64,000 bases of DNA from assembly GCF_003013405.1 (NCBI RefSeq), contig NZ_PXZL01000001.1, positions 62,001-126,000 on the forward strand, given 5' to 3'. This stretch comes from Brevibacillus formosus. GTDB taxonomy: Bacteria > Bacillota > Bacilli > Brevibacillales > Brevibacillaceae. The notes below the pieces were generated by a model. The model made no database searches, was not told the origin of the DNA, and saw only the letters and a program-made list of their open reading frames with translations. A program made the translations under genes and the position numbers. Positions 18,458-26,898 of the stretch are shown here, piece after piece (positions within the stretch are counted from its first letter, which is position 1; every line of letters starts with the position of its first letter).

Positions 18458-19387
18458 TTGTCTGGACAAGCATTTCAAATGATAACGGAGCGTGTCGGCT
18501 ATTTTCCCGGTCATGTTAACATAGGACTTGTCATTGGTGAGCATGGAGCGATCCTGATTGATTCTGGTCTGGATACCCAAAACGCCAAAAAAATCAAGAA
18601 AGGACTGGACGCTATCGCCCAGCCCTTGTGTGCAATTATTCAGACACATTCTCATGCCGACCACTTCGGCGGCAATGCTTACTTGCTCGGATGCTGGCCC
18701 GAAGCAAGGGTCTATGCGCCACCGCTGGAAGAGGCGATCATTCGGAATCCCATACTTGAGCCCATTTACTTGAACATGGGTGCAGCCCCACTTGAGGATC
18801 TCAAAAACAAGTTTTTGCTGGCGCAGCCTTCTCGGGTAGACCACCTCCTTCCACTGGATGAAGGGATCGAAATTGCTGACGTACCTTTCTTTATCCTTTC
18901 TCTGCCGGGGCATAGCTGGCAACAGGTTGGCGTCGTCTGTGACGAGATTTGCTTCGCTGCCGACAGTTATTTAGGCGAAGAGGTTTTGGAAAAGCACAAG
19001 CTGCCGTTTCTTGTGGATGCCAATGAGACCCTGCTCAGTCTTCATAAACTGCTTGCAACCAACTACAGGGGATACTTGCCTGGGCACGGAGCATATACCA
19101 CCACCTCTCAAGATGCCGTGAACAAAAATATTGCTTGGCATGAGCGGATTTTCTCGGTGATCTGCGACATTTTAGTAGAGGAGAGAACACCAGACGAAGC
19201 GTTAACTCTCCTGTGTGAGCGGTTACACATTTCCATAGAGAATGCTTCGAGTTATGTCCTGTTTCGGACAGCGTTTATGGGGTACTTGGTCGGGTTGCAG
19301 AAAACAAAGAGAGTGGCATACCGGTTTGAACAAAATCGGTGGCTGTGGAGAACTGTTCAGGATGGAGCCGAGGGAGCAGAAAGGTAA
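18458..19387 (+). CDS. Metallo-beta-lactamase fold hydrolase
   Basis: The 309-residue protein carries the MBL signature THSHADHFGG (near 65-73), the later metal ligands LPGHSWQQ (near 148), AADSYLG and the C-terminal PGHGAYT. These mark a di-zinc hydrolase of the glyoxalase II-like group. The substrate is unknown. Translation seems to start at a TTG (18458) after GAGGGA. The C-terminal ~80 residues form a helical extension. Its 3' end overlaps the convergent YugN-like gene by about 30 bases. Confidence 0.85.
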   Translation: MSGQAFQMITERVGYFPGHVNIGLVIGEHGAILIDSGLDTQNAKKIKKGLDAIAQPLCAIIQTHSHADHFGGNAYLLGCWPEARVYAPPLEEAIIRNPILEPIYLNMGAAPLEDLKNKFLLAQPSRVDHLLPLDEGIEIADVPFFILSLPGHSWQQVGVVCDEICFAADSYLGEEVLEKHKLPFLVDANETLLSLHKLLATNYRGYLPGHGAYTTTSQDAVNKNIAWHERIFSVICDILVEERTPDEALTLLCERLHISIENASSYVLFRTAFMGYLVGLQKTKRVAYRFEQNRWLWRTVQDGAEGAER

Positions 19388-19719
19388 TCGGCGATTTCTG
19401 CTAGCTTATGCTCTGCAGCTTCGCGGACTGCCTTGGGAATGAAAAAAACTTCTTCGGATGAGGTGTTCATATAGAACTTTGCTTCCAAATACGGATGACC
19501 CAGTTTGACATTCAGTTCCCCTTTTCCGGTTGTTGTGCTGGTGTAGTTCGTAGGAATGCGCAAAAAATACGCGCTGCTGCTGGCAGAATCGTACATGACG
19601 ACATCGTACGTGGGCATACTGTCCCCGCCTGATCGATGAAAGCCTTGTTGCCGCAGCATTTTGTCAACATAAGAGAGTGGCTGAACGACACCGGTAAGGG
19701 TCTTGTTTTTTAACCGCAT
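19357..19719 (-). CDS. YugN-like family protein
   Basis: This 120-residue small protein resembles the YugN-like family of Bacillus, with an FLRIPTNY strand and GHPYLEAKFY near the centre; the function is unknown. I chose the ATG at 19719, six bases after GAGGAGG. The 3' end overlaps the convergent MBL-fold gene. No membrane segment is present. Confidence 0.65.
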   Translation of the reverse strand: MRLKNKTLTGVVQPLSYVDKMLRQQGFHRSGGDSMPTYDVVMYDSASSSAYFLRIPTNYTSTTTGKGELNVKLGHPYLEAKFYMNTSSEEVFFIPKAVREAAEHKLAEIADYLSAPSAPS

Positions 19720-19826
19720 GGACATCCTCCTCGGTTCAACCATTGAGAAATCGAACTTAGTCTCATACTATGTACGGCAATACCGATTCAGACTTGAAGA
19801 ATAAAGAAAAGAAGGAGTGGACGAGG

Positions 19827-20672
19827 ATGAAACTTATGGCAGATTTGCATACCCATACAAAAGCGTCAGACGGTACCTGCGAGCCTGCGGAAAACGTACG
19901 GTTGGCGAAGGAGGCAGGACTTGCTGCACTGGCGATCACGGATCACGACACGGTAGCAGGAATTCCAGAAGCAATCGAGGCTGCCAGCGCACTCGGTGTT
20001 GAAATCATTCCAGGAGTCGAGGTGAGCTCCGTAGGGAAGGGGCAGGATATTCACGTTCTCGGTTATTTTGTCCCTTATGAAGATCCGGCTTTTGAAGAGC
20101 GACTCTTCCGTTTGCGAGAGACAAGGCATGAGCGTAACCAACTGCTGATCGCACGGCTGCAAGAGCTCGGTATCGACATCTCATTGGAAAAGGTATACCG
20201 CCGCAAGCAGGGCACGGACAAAAACATCGGGCGACCTCATATTGCAGAAGAATTGATGGAGCTGGGCGTCGTTTCAACGATCGCAGAGGCCTTCGATAAG
20301 TACTTGGGCAAAGGAGGAGCGGCTTATGTCAATCCTCCACGCATTACCCCGCAGGAAGCGATCACGCTGATCAAAGAGGCTGGCGGAGTGGCGGTGCTGG
20401 CTCATCCAGGTCTATATGACGATGATGAGCTGGTCGAAGAGTTGATTGTATTCGGATTGGACGGGATTGAAGTCAACCACCCAGACAACGATGAGGTACA
20501 AAAAATGCGCTACAGCAAGTGGGCAGCCCAATACGGACTTGTTGTAACGGGCGGTTCTGATTTCCATGGCTGGCGTGGAGAGGAGCCGTTTCATGCGATG
20601 CTCGGCTCACATACCGCAGAGATGGATGCCGTAGAACAGCTACGTGCGATCGCAGAGAAGCGGAAGGTGTAA
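19827..20672 (+). CDS. PHP-domain phosphoesterase (RNase AM/YciV-like)
   Basis: This 281-residue PHP protein carries DLHTHTKASDG (residues 6-16) and ITDHDTV (near 38), followed by GVEVS, AHPG and GSDFHG, the metal ligands of the polymerase/histidinol phosphatase fold. Related proteins degrade 5'-phosphorylated nucleotides or short RNA. I chose the ATG at 19827, preceded by GAAGGAG, over an upstream in-frame ATG at 19770. A terminator follows. Confidence 0.9.
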   Translation: MKLMADLHTHTKASDGTCEPAENVRLAKEAGLAALAITDHDTVAGIPEAIEAASALGVEIIPGVEVSSVGKGQDIHVLGYFVPYEDPAFEERLFRLRETRHERNQLLIARLQELGIDISLEKVYRRKQGTDKNIGRPHIAEELMELGVVSTIAEAFDKYLGKGGAAYVNPPRITPQEAITLIKEAGGVAVLAHPGLYDDDELVEELIVFGLDGIEVNHPDNDEVQKMRYSKWAAQYGLVVTGGSDFHGWRGEEPFHAMLGSHTAEMDAVEQLRAIAEKRKV

Positions 20673-20678
20673 AAATAA

Positions 20679-20728
20679 AAAGCCGTAGACTATGACTTGA
20701 AAAATAAAGTTTTAGTCTGCGGCTTCAT
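20679..20728 (+). terminator. Rho-independent terminator after PHP gene
   Basis: The stem AAGCCGTAGACTA / TAGTCTGCGGCTT encloses an A/T-rich loop; it lies between convergent genes and may act both ways. Confidence 0.65.
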
Positions 20729-20783
20729 GGCGTTGTTTATTGAGCTCTCATCAACCTGAGTTGCGATGTAATAATATTGAAAA

Positions 20784-21689
20784 CTAATTTTCGGGCAGTT
20801 GGATGCCACGCCAGCCGCTTACATCGCATTGGCCATATTCATTATCACCCACAGCAACCACCGTGCCGTCCGATTTAAGCCCTACGGTATGGGCACAACC
20901 CGCCGCAATCGCCACAATATCGCGCCATTCCCTAACATTACATTGCCCATACTCATTCCAACCCACAGCAGCCACAGTACCGTCCGATTTAAGGCCAACG
21001 GTATGATTACTACCCACCGCAATCGCTATGATATCGCGCCAGCCGCTTACAGCGCATTGGTCATGTTTATTCAAACCTACAGCCGTCACCGTACCGTCCG
21101 ATTTAAGACCAATTGTATGAAGATAACCCGCCGCGATCCCCACAATATCGCACCAGCCGCTTACATTGCATTGGCGATACCGATTATTACCCACAGCCGT
21201 CACCGTGCCGTCCAATTTAAGGCCGATGGTGTGCCAGTCACCCGCCGCGACCTCCACAATATCATGCCAGCCGCTTACATTGCATTCACCTTCATTATTT
21301 CGGCCCACTGCTACCACTGTGCCATCCGATTTAAGCCCAATGGTACGACACCAACCTGCCGTAACCGCCACAATATCGCGCCAGTTGTTTACATTGCATT
21401 GATCATACTTATTCCAACCCACAGCAGCCACAGTTCTGTCCGATTTAAGACCGATGGTATGAGCATTACCCGTGTTCGTCGCCATATGAACATTACCAGC
21501 TGCGACCGCCACAATATCGCGCCAGCCGCTTACCTCACATTGGCCAAATTTATTATCACCTACAGCCGTCACCGTGCCGTCTGCTTTAAGTCCAATGGTA
21601 TGACGACGCCCCGCCGCAATGGTATCTTTAGACCATTTAGACCACCGTTTCACCTTTAACAATGCTTCTTTCGGTGAAATGTAATCCAT
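20784..21689 (-). CDS. RCC1-repeat protein (seven-bladed, no signal peptide)
   Basis: This 301-residue protein consists almost wholly of seven tandem ~38-residue repeats. Each contains H-T-I/V-G-L-K-x-D-G-T-V-x-A-V-G and a C-x-V-x-x-W-x-D-I-V tail, typical of RCC1/BLIP-II-like beta propellers. RCC1 propellers are protein-interaction surfaces (Ran exchange factor in eukaryotes, beta-lactamase inhibitor BLIP-II in Streptomyces). It has no signal peptide, so it is probably cytoplasmic. One regular Cys per blade is notable. AGGAGG precedes the ATG. The repeats make the opposite strand open as well, but that frame is a shadow. Confidence 0.9.
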   Translation of the reverse strand: MDYISPKEALLKVKRWSKWSKDTIAAGRRHTIGLKADGTVTAVGDNKFGQCEVSGWRDIVAVAAGNVHMATNTGNAHTIGLKSDRTVAAVGWNKYDQCNVNNWRDIVAVTAGWCRTIGLKSDGTVVAVGRNNEGECNVSGWHDIVEVAAGDWHTIGLKLDGTVTAVGNNRYRQCNVSGWCDIVGIAAGYLHTIGLKSDGTVTAVGLNKHDQCAVSGWRDIIAIAVGSNHTVGLKSDGTVAAVGWNEYGQCNVREWRDIVAIAAGCAHTVGLKSDGTVVAVGDNEYGQCDVSGWRGIQLPEN

Positions 21690-21816
21690 GTTTTACCTCC
21701 TTGTACGTTCCATTGTTAATCTGCCTGTCAGCTCAACGCGCTGCCAGTCTAACACTTTATTTTTCAGTCCACAACTTTAATTACTCAGAACAATAGGAAG
21801 AGGGTGTTTGGTGAGC

Positions 21817-22239
21817 TTAAAACAATGCGATAAGAAATGATATCCCTAACCACAAGCAAAGAGGGGTATACAATGCCGTATCTTGACGGGCAAACTTCGT
21901 ATTTTTTACTTTTTTAAAAAAGCCAATGTAGTTGAAGTCTCCCACAGCGCGCAGGACAAATACAGCGGCACAGACAATGCATCCCCATTGAATCAAAGAA
22001 GGAGCTATTACAGGCGATAGATAACCGCTCTGGGCAAGCAAAAGGTAAGCGGCACAAGCCAGCAAGCAGGCCACGACGATCGTTCCGCCCCTCCCAGGGG
22101 AAAAAGTCCGGCGTGAATGATCGGCTGTTGTGGGAATGACGGAATCGGTCCCCCATTTTCCTCCGCAGGCCCAATAAAAATGCAGCAAAGACACGATGAC
22201 TAAGAAGATAGCAGATGAGATTGAAAAAACATGCGTCAT
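21817..22239 (-). CDS. DUF3995-like membrane protein
   Basis: This 140-residue protein has four hydrophobic helices, beginning MTHVFSISSAIFLVIVSLLHFYWACGG. It resembles the DUF3995 family of small integral membrane proteins; the function is unknown. The ATG at 22239 follows AGGAGGC. A 14-bp palindrome upstream (22280-22293) matches the one before the neighbouring tetR gene, so it is probably repressed by that regulator. Confidence 0.7.
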   Translation of the reverse strand: MTHVFSISSAIFLVIVSLLHFYWACGGKWGTDSVIPTTADHSRRTFSPGRGGTIVVACLLACAAYLLLAQSGYLSPVIAPSLIQWGCIVCAAVFVLRAVGDFNYIGFFKKVKNTKFARQDTALYTPLCLWLGISFLIALF

Positions 22240-22279
22240 AGGAATGCCTCCTATCGATTCGTTAGGATTATTGTGAAAA

Positions 22280-22293
22280 ATACGCATCCGTAT
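22280..22293. promoter_or_regulatory. TetR operator candidate upstream of the DUF3995 gene
   Basis: ATACG-CATC-CGTAT is a near-perfect palindrome with the same ATACG/CGTAT half-sites and 4-bp spacer as the site at 22882-22895. Confidence 0.7.
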
Positions 22294-22350
22294 GTTTTGG
22301 GTAAAAAGGTCCCTGCGCAACAGACGGTCTGTCAGGCAGGAAGAGGGTAA

Positions 22351-22866
22351 TTAAATCCAAGCCATAAAATGATGCAAGGGTGTGGACATATCAAAAGGTG
22401 CTTCCAGCTCTCTGCGCACGAGCCAACCAACATAGAGGAGGTACGCGAGCTGAGCGCGTGCCGTTGCATCAGCGGGAGCCAGCCCTTTTTTCTCATATAA
22501 GGAGGCAACGAAGCCGATCCTGCGCTGCTCGATTTCTACGAGACGTTTGGAAAGGGCAGGATGCTGTTTCGCCCAGTTGTAGATAGCGGCTTCGATTTTT
22601 CGCTCGCTGCTAAAAACGTTCGACAACAGCTGTTCCAGCGACATATTGTCCGAGTGTGGCGCGCGAATGATCCGCTCGGTCGCATGCTCCTCCCAATAGT
22701 CGATCATGGAGTCCAGTAGCGCTTGACGATCTGGAAAGTGATGATAAAAGCTTCCCTTGCTGATCTTTAGTTTTCTGGCGAGAGGCTCCACACGAACAGC
22801 GTCAATACCTGCTTCAGCTAACATATCGAGCCCCGCCCGAATCCAATCTTCACGTACGTATTGCAT
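22351..22866 (-). CDS. TetR/AcrR family transcriptional regulator
   Basis: This 171-residue repressor has the TetR HTH at residues ~10-50 (RVEPLARKLKISKGSFYHHFPDRQALL) and an all-helical ligand domain after it. It probably represses itself and the adjacent DUF3995 membrane gene, since a shared palindrome lies before both starts. The ligand is unknown. The start is at the ATG 22866. Confidence 0.92.
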   Translation of the reverse strand: MQYVREDWIRAGLDMLAEAGIDAVRVEPLARKLKISKGSFYHHFPDRQALLDSMIDYWEEHATERIIRAPHSDNMSLEQLLSNVFSSERKIEAAIYNWAKQHPALSKRLVEIEQRRIGFVASLYEKKGLAPADATARAQLAYLLYVGWLVRRELEAPFDMSTPLHHFMAWI

Positions 22867-22881
22867 GGTTCACCCCAAAAG

Positions 22882-22895
22882 ATACGGTATCGTAT
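22882..22895. promoter_or_regulatory. TetR operator candidate upstream of tetR
   Basis: ATACG-GTAT-CGTAT lies 16 bases before the tetR start and has the same half-sites as the 22280 box, implying autoregulation. Confidence 0.7.
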
Positions 22896-22954
22896 GTTTC
22901 CGTTTCTATGTTATTCCACCTGGTGTGGAGTGTCAAGAAGCATTGATTTTTGTA

Positions 22955-22986
22955 TTGACATTCACACTAGTGTAAAGCTTTAGAAT
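22955..22986 (+). promoter_or_regulatory. MerR-type promoter with 19-bp spacer
   Basis: A consensus -35 TTGACA (22955-22960) is separated by 19 bases from TTAGAA. The spacer holds the perfect dyad ACACTAGTGT, which is the arrangement of promoters activated by MerR-family twisting of an overlong spacer. It lies ~80 bases before the imine-reductase-like gene. Confidence 0.65.
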
Positions 22987-23066
22987 CGCAATCAAGAGCG
23001 ATAGACCTGGCATGAAGCGCCGGATCATCTCGCTTGCAAAAAATAAAATGAATGGAGTGTCGACTT

Positions 23067-23966
23067 GTGAAATCAACATCAATTCCTGCGACTGTAACAG
23101 TCATCGGCCTTGGCAATATGGGGGTAGCACTCGCGGATGCTTTTTTAAAAGGCGGTCATCCAACGACTGTCTGGAACCGTTCAGCAGATAGAGCCAAAGG
23201 TCTAGTCGAGAAGGGAGCAATGCTGGCGGGCAGTGTGAGAGAGGCAATCGCGGCAAGCAGCTTGGTCGTTGTCTGCTTATCAACCTACAAAGTCATGCAA
23301 GAGCTGCTGGAGCCCTTGGAAAGTGAACTGTCAGGGCGTGTCATCGTCAACCTTACTACCGGAACACCTGAGGATGCGCGCAAGACAGCAAAATGGGTGA
23401 GCGAGCGCGGTGGACAATATCTCGATGGAGCGATCATGGCTGTGCCTCAAATGATCGGACTGCCCGAAACACTCATTTTCTACGGCGGGTCGAAGGCTCT
23501 ATTTGAAGCATATGAACCGACATTGAAACTGTTGGGAGGGAACGCTGCCTATCTTGGTGAAGACTATGGTGTTCCGTTGATCTATGATTTGTCGCTGCTC
23601 ACCATGATGTATGGGGCTTGGTATGGCTCCATGCATGCTCATGCCTTGTTAAGTACGGCAAACATAACAGCAACAGAGTTTCTTCCATACGCAACCAACT
23701 GGATAAATCACTTGATTGCCCCGCTCTTATCAGATCCGGTTGCCGCACGTGCGCGTGATGAAGGAAACTTCACGACCGATGTGTCCAATTTGAATACGAA
23801 CAAGCTCGGACTTGAACACATCATCCATGCCAGCAAGGAACAGGGAATCCCCGTTGATTGGTTGATGCCATTGCTAGCATTGGCCACACAGAAAGTAGCA
23901 GAGGGCTACGGTGCTGACTCTTTTGATCGCGTGATTGAGGCAATCAGGAAGCCGCTGGTGAAATAA
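23067..23966 (+). CDS. Imine reductase-like NAD(P)-dependent oxidoreductase
   Basis: The 299-residue protein belongs to the 6-phosphogluconate/3-hydroxyisobutyrate dehydrogenase superfamily. The Rossmann motif VIGLGNMGVALADAFL sits at the N-terminus, and WNRSADRAKGL determines NADPH preference. The usual beta-HAD catalytic Lys is not evident. The segment YGVPLIYDLSLLTMMYG resembles bacterial imine reductases, which reduce cyclic imines. I chose GTG at 23067 after GGAG; ATG at 23052 is the alternative. The MerR-type promoter upstream suggests inducible expression by a regulator not encoded beside it. The substrate is unknown. Confidence 0.8.
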   Translation: MKSTSIPATVTVIGLGNMGVALADAFLKGGHPTTVWNRSADRAKGLVEKGAMLAGSVREAIAASSLVVVCLSTYKVMQELLEPLESELSGRVIVNLTTGTPEDARKTAKWVSERGGQYLDGAIMAVPQMIGLPETLIFYGGSKALFEAYEPTLKLLGGNAAYLGEDYGVPLIYDLSLLTMMYGAWYGSMHAHALLSTANITATEFLPYATNWINHLIAPLLSDPVAARARDEGNFTTDVSNLNTNKLGLEHIIHASKEQGIPVDWLMPLLALATQKVAEGYGADSFDRVIEAIRKPLVK

Positions 23967-23990
23967 TTCTTTTCTCTGGTGCAAAATGAA

Positions 23991-24040
23991 AAAACAACCT
24001 CGCTTCGCGTAATGATCAGAGCGAAAACGAGGTTGTTTTT
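23991..24040. terminator. Bidirectional terminator
   Basis: AAAACAACCTCG pairs with CGAGGTTGTTTTT across a 25-base loop, between the convergent IRED-like and yjcF-like genes. Confidence 0.75.
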
Positions 24041-24074
24041 CCGAATGAGGGAATGGAGCTGCACGCAGCTTCTG

Positions 24075-24530
24075 TTATTCGCGAATGGATTTGACCATCG
24101 CAATATGCTCGATACCCGCATCGTCAAATAAGTCGCCAAAAGGTTCATAGTCGAGCTTTTCGTAAAACCGTTGGGCTTGTGTCTGTGCGTTTAGCTTCAG
24201 GCTGTCATACCCGTGTTGTTTGGCCAGCTCTTCCATCGCGAGCATGATTTGGCGGCCCAGTCCGGTACCGCGTTCTGTTTTGGCAACCGCCACCCGTTCA
24301 ATTTTTCCCACCCCAGGTGCGTAGGTACGGATACGGCTTGCGCCCACTGGTTTTCCATCGCGGTAGGTCACAAAATGAATCGTCCCGCCATCCAGTGTGT
24401 CATGCTCATCGATTTCCAACTCTTCCGGTACTTCCTGTTCCTCGATGAAAACGACTCGGCGTACGGACAGGGCATCCGCCAATTCTTGTTCAGTGGTGAC
24501 TCTTTGGATCTGGTAGGTTTGCAGGTTCAT
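24075..24530 (-). CDS. GNAT family N-acetyltransferase, YjcF-like
   Basis: This 151-residue GNAT protein has the acetyl-CoA loop VAVAKTERGTGLGRQIMLAMEE and a central VRRVVFIEEQEVPEELE typical of the YjcF/ElaA group, and a C-terminal NAQTQAQRFYEKLDYEPFG. It is the first gene of the neighbourhood resembling B. subtilis yjcF-yjcG-yjcH, all on the minus strand. The acceptor is unknown. Confidence 0.85.
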   Translation of the reverse strand: MNLQTYQIQRVTTEQELADALSVRRVVFIEEQEVPEELEIDEHDTLDGGTIHFVTYRDGKPVGASRIRTYAPGVGKIERVAVAKTERGTGLGRQIMLAMEELAKQHGYDSLKLNAQTQAQRFYEKLDYEPFGDLFDDAGIEHIAMVKSIRE

Positions 24531-24557
24531 CGGTATTCGTCCTTTGTTAGAAAATAT

Positions 24558-24585
24558 CCCTCCCTGCGATTATTCGCGGGGAGGG
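24558..24585 (-). terminator. Hairpin between yjcG and yjcF-like genes
   Basis: An 11-bp stem CCCTCCCTGCG/CGCGGGGAGGG, followed on the minus strand by ATATTTT, sits after yjcG and probably attenuates or ends that transcript. Confidence 0.6.
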
Positions 24586-24607
24586 TTGGTGTTAGAGGAA
24601 AGGGTGC

Positions 24608-25117
24608 TTATTTTTTGAGAAGGAAAGTCTGGTAAACGCTCCAGATGCCATCCTCAAGCTGATAAATCAAGTGGAAGCGATCAATCTCGCTGGTCAGGTC
24701 AATTTTTGCCATGCTCAGTTGGCCGGTTACATCCCGCAGCTCATCGTCGGATAGGTCGCGCCCGATGGTCAGATGCGGTACGTATGCGTAGGTTTCTTTT
24801 TCATTCACACATTGATTGGCAATCTTTTGATGCAGCTCGTTAAATGGTTCTTTGTTTTGCACAGCCAAATAGATCACGTTGTTGGTAGGGTGGAAAGAAG
24901 ATACCCGATGGAATTGGGCTGAAAAGCTGTCGGTAGAGGAGGCAACTTGCTCCAGATGGCTCACCAGCTCAGGCAGCTTGGCTTCGTCCAGCTCAAAGGC
25001 TTCCTTCAAACGGATATATGGAGGAACCAAAGCATAGCCTGGGTCATAACGTTTCCGGTAAGAGTTGGCTACTTCTTGCACCTTGCTAGATGGGAATATT
25101 ACGATACTGTACATCAT
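24608..25117 (-). CDS. yjcG: YjcG-like 2H phosphoesterase
   Basis: This 169-residue protein belongs to the YjcG type of 2H phosphoesterases, with HPTNNVIYLAV (near 90) and VPHLTIGRDL as the catalytic tetrapeptides; the first motif is degenerate. The start ATG-ATG follows AAGGAGGAG with an 8-base spacing. Its neighbours are yjcF-like and yjcH, as in Bacillus. Confidence 0.85.
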   Translation of the reverse strand: MMYSIVIFPSSKVQEVANSYRKRYDPGYALVPPYIRLKEAFELDEAKLPELVSHLEQVASSTDSFSAQFHRVSSFHPTNNVIYLAVQNKEPFNELHQKIANQCVNEKETYAYVPHLTIGRDLSDDELRDVTGQLSMAKIDLTSEIDRFHLIYQLEDGIWSVYQTFLLKK

Positions 25118-25262
25118 CAGAACCACTCCTCCTTACTATCTATCATGCTCTACAAGAACTTATTTTAACAGAAAATTCTTCATTTGTGTAATGTTAAGCG
25201 TGGGTCCGTATATTCCTTGCGCCAAAGGAAAGACTGTGTAGTGCAAGGAGGTGCCGCACTGC

Positions 25263-25421
25263 ATGCATACGGCTATGATGATCACATTCATTTTTCTCGT
25301 CCTGCTTCTACTGTCTGTGCTGACCTTCACGATCTTGACCGCGATACGAAAAGGAGAATTCGAAGAGGCACTCGTATCGACTATCAAGGATGAAGGTCCA
25401 CAAGAAGAACAGCCACGGTAA
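25263..25421 (+). CDS. Small single-pass membrane protein (52 aa)
   Basis: A 52-residue frame starts at the ATG at 25263, after AAGGAGGTG. It has one hydrophobic helix (MITFIFLVLLLLSVLTF) followed by a charged tail rich in Glu. It lies between yjcG and yjcH but on the opposite strand, and ends two bases before the yjcH stop. The strong ribosome site supports it. The function is unknown. Confidence 0.6.
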   Translation: MHTAMMITFIFLVLLLLSVLTFTILTAIRKGEFEEALVSTIKDEGPQEEQPR

Positions 25422-25423
25422 GT

Positions 25424-26128
25424 TTACCCGTAAAGCGTCTTTAGCATACGCGGTAGATTACGCTGCCAATGGCCCCACGTATGGTCACCCTCAAACGTCT
25501 CATAAACGAGGGTGGCTTTTTTCGTGCCCAAAATCTCGCGCAGTTCCTCATTGGCTGCTAGAAGATTCAATGTGCCTCGGCCTGTGCTTACCGCAGTCTC
25601 CTCTGTCCCGATTTCCAAATAAATGGTTTGCGGTACGGAAAAGTCAGTGTCAGCTACCAGACGATTTAACTTTGCGTCCATGGCAATCGACTGGCAGGCA
25701 ACTTGTCCAAACGTATGCGGATAGTTAAGAGCAGTGAACAGAGAGACAACCCCGCCCAAAGATTCGCCAAGCAGTGTTCGTGCGTTTCCCAAAGGATGTG
25801 TAGAGTAATGCGTATCGACATAGCTCACGACTTCTTCGGCGAGGAAGCGTCGGTAGGCCATGTGCTCCTTGCCATCCGGATGATAACGGTCGTTTCGTCT
25901 GCTTTTCTCGACAGGGAGAAAGACAGCGATGATATCAGGCAATTCTTTGTCCCGATTTAATTGATCCAGCAAAGAAGCCATCCTGCCCATTGCCAAGTAG
26001 TCTTCTCCATCCTGCACGTAGAGGACTGGATACGAGTAGAGTGGCGAGTAGCGTTGGGGTGTGTAGACAATCAGCTTTTCCGGCGTCCCCAAATGCCGGC
26101 TTTCCAAGATGATTTCCTCAAGGGCCAC
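25424..26128 (-). CDS. yjcH: YjcH-like esterase (alpha/beta hydrolase)
   Basis: The 234-residue protein is an esterase-D/enterochelin esterase-like hydrolase. The nucleophile elbow GESLGG (near 118) and the C-terminal GDHTWGHW (His) are visible. YjcH of Bacillus occurs beside yjcF and yjcG as here. The start is GTG at 26128 after GGAGGA. The substrate is unknown. Confidence 0.88.
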   Translation of the reverse strand: MALEEIILESRHLGTPEKLIVYTPQRYSPLYSYPVLYVQDGEDYLAMGRMASLLDQLNRDKELPDIIAVFLPVEKSRRNDRYHPDGKEHMAYRRFLAEEVVSYVDTHYSTHPLGNARTLLGESLGGVVSLFTALNYPHTFGQVACQSIAMDAKLNRLVADTDFSVPQTIYLEIGTEETAVSTGRGTLNLLAANEELREILGTKKATLVYETFEGDHTWGHWQRNLPRMLKTLYG

Positions 26129-26304
26129 TGCGTTGTCCTCCTTAATGGGATATTCTGTTCATTATTATACAGGAGCGAGCGGGCATGCCCAAGAGTTTGG
26201 GTGCAGAGTCAGGCTTTGGGCGAAAGATTGTCGCAATTTGGTCAGCGTGTGATACTATGGTAGGAAACGACTTCACTCGATTTGTGGAAGGGGTTGTCTC
26301 TTAT

Positions 26305-26898
26305 ATGAAGAAGCAAGTACACAGCATCGAAGTCAGAAACGCTGCTCTCGCACGTTTGGCAGAACGCGGAGTGACGGTGGATGATATCGCAGAGATCGTC
26401 TATCTCATGCAATCGCCTTACCATCCAGATCTCACGATGGCGCAGTGCATCGAGAGCGTAAAAGCAGTCTTGGAAAAAAGGGAAATGCAGCACGCCATCC
26501 TGGTTGGCGTTGAGTTGGATACGTTAGCAGAGAAGGGCCTCTTGTCTGAGCCGCTTCAATCCATTATCGCGTCAGATGAAGGACTGTTCGGATGCGACGA
26601 AACATTGGCGCTAGGCTCCGTATTCGGATATGGAAGTATCGCGGTTACCACCTTTGGACATTTGGATAAACACAAGGTTGGCGTGATTAAAAGGCTGGAT
26701 ACCAAATCGGCAGAGGGACGTGTTCACACGTTTTTGGACGACCTCGTGGCGAGTGTGGCAGCCAATGCCTCTAGCCGCATGGCGCATCGGATGAGAGATG
26801 AGCAGGAGGCCGAGTTGGCACGAAGTGAGGCGTTGAAGCTACAGGAAGCGGAGCTGCGTGTCGAGGAGAAAGGGAAAGGGACGGAGCAGGCGGGGTAG
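26305..26898 (+). CDS. Phosphatidylglycerophosphatase A family (YutG-like)
   Basis: The 197-residue protein resembles YutG/PgpA, which dephosphorylates phosphatidylglycerophosphate. The pattern GVTVDDIAEIVYLMQSPYHPDL and HTFLDDLVASVAANASSRMAHR matches the Bacillus form. No membrane helix is obvious, as in YutG. The start is the ATG at 26305 after GGAAGGGG; upstream in-frame ATGs lie in an intergenic region. The C-terminus is a Glu/Lys-rich tail. Confidence 0.85.
   Translation: MKKQVHSIEVRNAALARLAERGVTVDDIAEIVYLMQSPYHPDLTMAQCIESVKAVLEKREMQHAILVGVELDTLAEKGLLSEPLQSIIASDEGLFGCDETLALGSVFGYGSIAVTTFGHLDKHKVGVIKRLDTKSAEGRVHTFLDDLVASVAANASSRMAHRMRDEQEAELARSEALKLQEAELRVEEKGKGTEQAG

Noticed and set aside
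20800-21640. CRISPR-like array in the RCC1 gene
   Set aside because: The ~120-base repeats are protein-coding blades with varied sequence; there are no short fixed repeats with unique spacers.
20799-21659. 286-codon open frame on the plus strand opposite the RCC1 gene
   Set aside because: It results from repeated codon composition on the opposite strand; it has no ribosome site, and the minus-strand frame shows a clear protein family.
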